A DNA stretch of 64,000 nucleotides, from NCBI RefSeq assembly GCF_014042355.1, contig NZ_JACEZU010000001.1, positions 620,001 to 684,000 of the forward strand. The letters run 5' to 3'. The stretch is from Rugamonas apoptosis. Lineage in GTDB: Bacteria > Pseudomonadota > Gammaproteobacteria > Burkholderiales > Burkholderiaceae_D. A program made the translations under genes and the position numbers. The notes under the pieces were generated by a model, which was not told the DNA's origin, searched no databases, and was given only the letters and a program-made list of their open reading frames with translations. The stretch's first letter is position 1. Every line of letters begins with the position of its first letter. Below, piece after piece: positions 62,873 to 64,000 of the stretch.

Positions 62873-63628
62873 ATGACTAAACCTGCACCGGGCGAAGAGA
62901 CCTTTATCTCCCATCTGATCGAGTTGCGTGACCGCCTGGTCAAGGCGTCGATCGGCATCGTGCTGGTGTGTGTCGGGCTGCTGGCGTGGCCCGGCCCCTC
63001 GCACATCTACGACATCATCGCCCGTCCCATGATCGCCTCGCTGCCGGTGGGCTCGAAGATGATCGCCACCGGCGTCATTTCGCCCTTCCTGGTGCCGATG
63101 AAGGTGACGCTGGTGATCGCCTTCATCCTGGCCCTGCCGTGGGTGCTGTACCAGTTGTGGGCCTTCATCGCCCCCGGCCTGTACGCCCATGAGAAGCGGC
63201 TGATCGCGCCGCTGGTGATCTCATCCTCGCTGCTGTTCATGTCGGGCGTGGCGTTCTGCTACTTCTTCGTGTTCGGCCGGGTGTTCAAGTTCATCAACGA
63301 ATTCTCGCCGCAGTCGATCGCCGTCACGCCTGATATCGAAAACTATCTCGATTTTGTCATGTCGATGTGTTTAGCGTTCGGCGCCACCTTCGAAGTGCCG
63401 GTGGTGGTCGTGATCCTGGTGCGCATGGGCCTGGTGAGCGTGGAAAAGCTCAAGGAAGTGCGGCCCTACGCCATCGTCGGCGCCTTCGTGGTGGCGGCCG
63501 TCGTCACGCCGCCCGATATCGTCAGCCAGTTCTCGCTGGCCCTGCCCATGTGCCTGTTGTTCGAACTGGGCCTGCTGGTCGCGCCCGTGTTCGTGCGGGT
63601 GACCCAGGCGCCCGAAGAGACGTCCTGA
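62873..63628 (+). CDS. tatC: Sec-independent translocase subunit TatC
   Basis: 251-residue six-span membrane protein that recognises twin-arginine signal peptides. The conserved N-terminal FISHLIELRDRLVKA, FIAPGLYAHEKR and the C-terminal VVTPPDIVSQFSLALPMCLLFELG are intact. It ends the long same-strand run that begins at mlaF. Confidence 0.97.
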   Translation: MTKPAPGEETFISHLIELRDRLVKASIGIVLVCVGLLAWPGPSHIYDIIARPMIASLPVGSKMIATGVISPFLVPMKVTLVIAFILALPWVLYQLWAFIAPGLYAHEKRLIAPLVISSSLLFMSGVAFCYFFVFGRVFKFINEFSPQSIAVTPDIENYLDFVMSMCLAFGATFEVPVVVVILVRMGLVSVEKLKEVRPYAIVGAFVVAAVVTPPDIVSQFSLALPMCLLFELGLLVAPVFVRVTQAPEETS

Positions 63629-63641
63629 CGGCCCGGCAAGC

Positions 63642-63820
63642 TCAGTTGGTCATGCGCTTGCCTTCATTGCCGAGGCCGCCCTCGACTTCCTGGGCCCGGT
63701 AATTGCGCACCGCTTTCACCATCTGGTTGTAGGAATCCATAAAGGCGGCCACCAGCACCTTGCCTTGTGGCGTGTTGGAAAAGCCGCTGGCACCCGGCAT
63801 GGAAGAGTTGTCGTATCGCT
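63642..63820 (-). pseudogene. C-terminal remnant of a CsgG-family (curli-assembly-like) protein
   Basis: The minus strand reads GFSNTPQGKVLVAAFMDSYN and on through QMVKAVRNYRAQEVEGGLG to a stop at 63642. This resembles the C-terminus of CsgG/HfaB-like outer-membrane proteins. An in-frame stop about seven codons before the ATG at 63800 ends the similarity, and no upstream part of the gene is visible. I read this as a truncated fragment; a short independent ORF of 52 residues is less likely. Family name from memory. Confidence 0.55.
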
Positions 63821-63868
63821 AATGATGAGGCGGGATTTTGAGGGCACGCAATCGAATGACCAGGCGCG

Positions 63869-64000
63869 TCAGGCGAATAATTTGATGAGGATGACGGCGT
63901 TGGCGGCCAGGTTGGCGAATACCAGCCAGCGTAGTCCGTTGAACTGCCCGGCCATCCGGTCGAGCTTGGCGTCGAGCGCTTGAACCTTGCCACTCAACTC
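63869..64000 (-). CDS. C-terminus of a small coiled-coil/membrane protein, partial
   Basis: The visible end reads LSGKVQALDAKLDRMAGQFN, a heptad-like helix. It then reads GLRWLVFANLAANAVILIKL-FA with a stop at 63869, a single C-terminal membrane span. This pattern fits XhlA-like or DUF1640-like anchored coiled coils. The N-terminus lies beyond base 64000. Confidence 0.6.
   Translation of the reverse strand, partial: ELSGKVQALDAKLDRMAGQFNGLRWLVFANLAANAVILIKLFA

Overview
The window is GC-rich chromosomal DNA from a betaproteobacterium in the Burkholderiales, most likely Oxalobacteraceae (Massilia, Duganella or Janthinobacterium relatives). The evidence is the Burkholderiales gene order mlaFEDACB - ABC exporter - bolA - murA - his operon - HIT - tatABC, a LiuR-type leucine-degradation regulon, and the family-typical proteins throughout. 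It reads as core chromosome. There is no prophage, plasmid, CRISPR array, rRNA or tRNA. The only mobile-type gene is a RAYT with its short palindromic repeats.

Layout. 1-3.6 kb: 3' part of methylcrotonyl-CoA carboxylase beta (cut by the window edge), ychJ, a decayed aspartic-protease gene and a DadA-like oxidoreductase. 3.8-12.7 kb: a peptidoglycan recycling cluster (GntR regulator, murQ, AmpG-like transporter, DigH-like lipoprotein glycosidase, amino-sugar kinase, lipoprotein amidase, VanX-type dipeptidase) converging on PBP4. 12.7-15.9 kb: an SpmA-SpmB fusion and a family-5 solute-binding protein, divergently transcribed. 15.9-24 kb: leucine/isovalerate catabolism with two acyl-CoA dehydrogenases, an SDR, a thiolase, aceK and the MerR regulator liuR, plus a divergent metallo-beta-lactamase-fold gene. 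24-30.6 kb: small regulators, ubiX, grxD, AraC, LysE and tex. 30.8-37.7 kb: SNF2 helicase, a soluble PAS histidine kinase with its response regulator, and a chemoreceptor. 37.7-39.8 kb: a RAYT, a GNAT and an XRE-cupin gene bounded by repeat copies. 39.8-46.1 kb: gltBD. 46.3-63.6 kb: a long same-strand run from mla through his to tatABC. The right end carries a CsgG-family remnant and the tail of a small membrane protein.

How the genes work together. Three copies of one palindromic motif (core CGTTTACGTnAACGT) lie upstream of liuA, between liuR and the MBL gene, and inside the ychJ coding sequence upstream of mccB. They tie the two distant leucine-catabolism loci into one candidate LiuR regulon. 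AceK, which sets flux between the TCA cycle and the glyoxylate shunt, sits between liuA and thiolase, where acetyl-CoA from leucine is made. The wall cluster covers cleavage at the outer membrane, import, sugar phosphorylation, lactyl-ether cleavage and D-Ala-D-Ala hydrolysis. The his operon is complete from hisG to hisE but holds an orphan beta-class DNA methyltransferase between hisD and hisC.

Limits: all assignments come from reading the sequence and from remembered family features. No database search or alignment was run.
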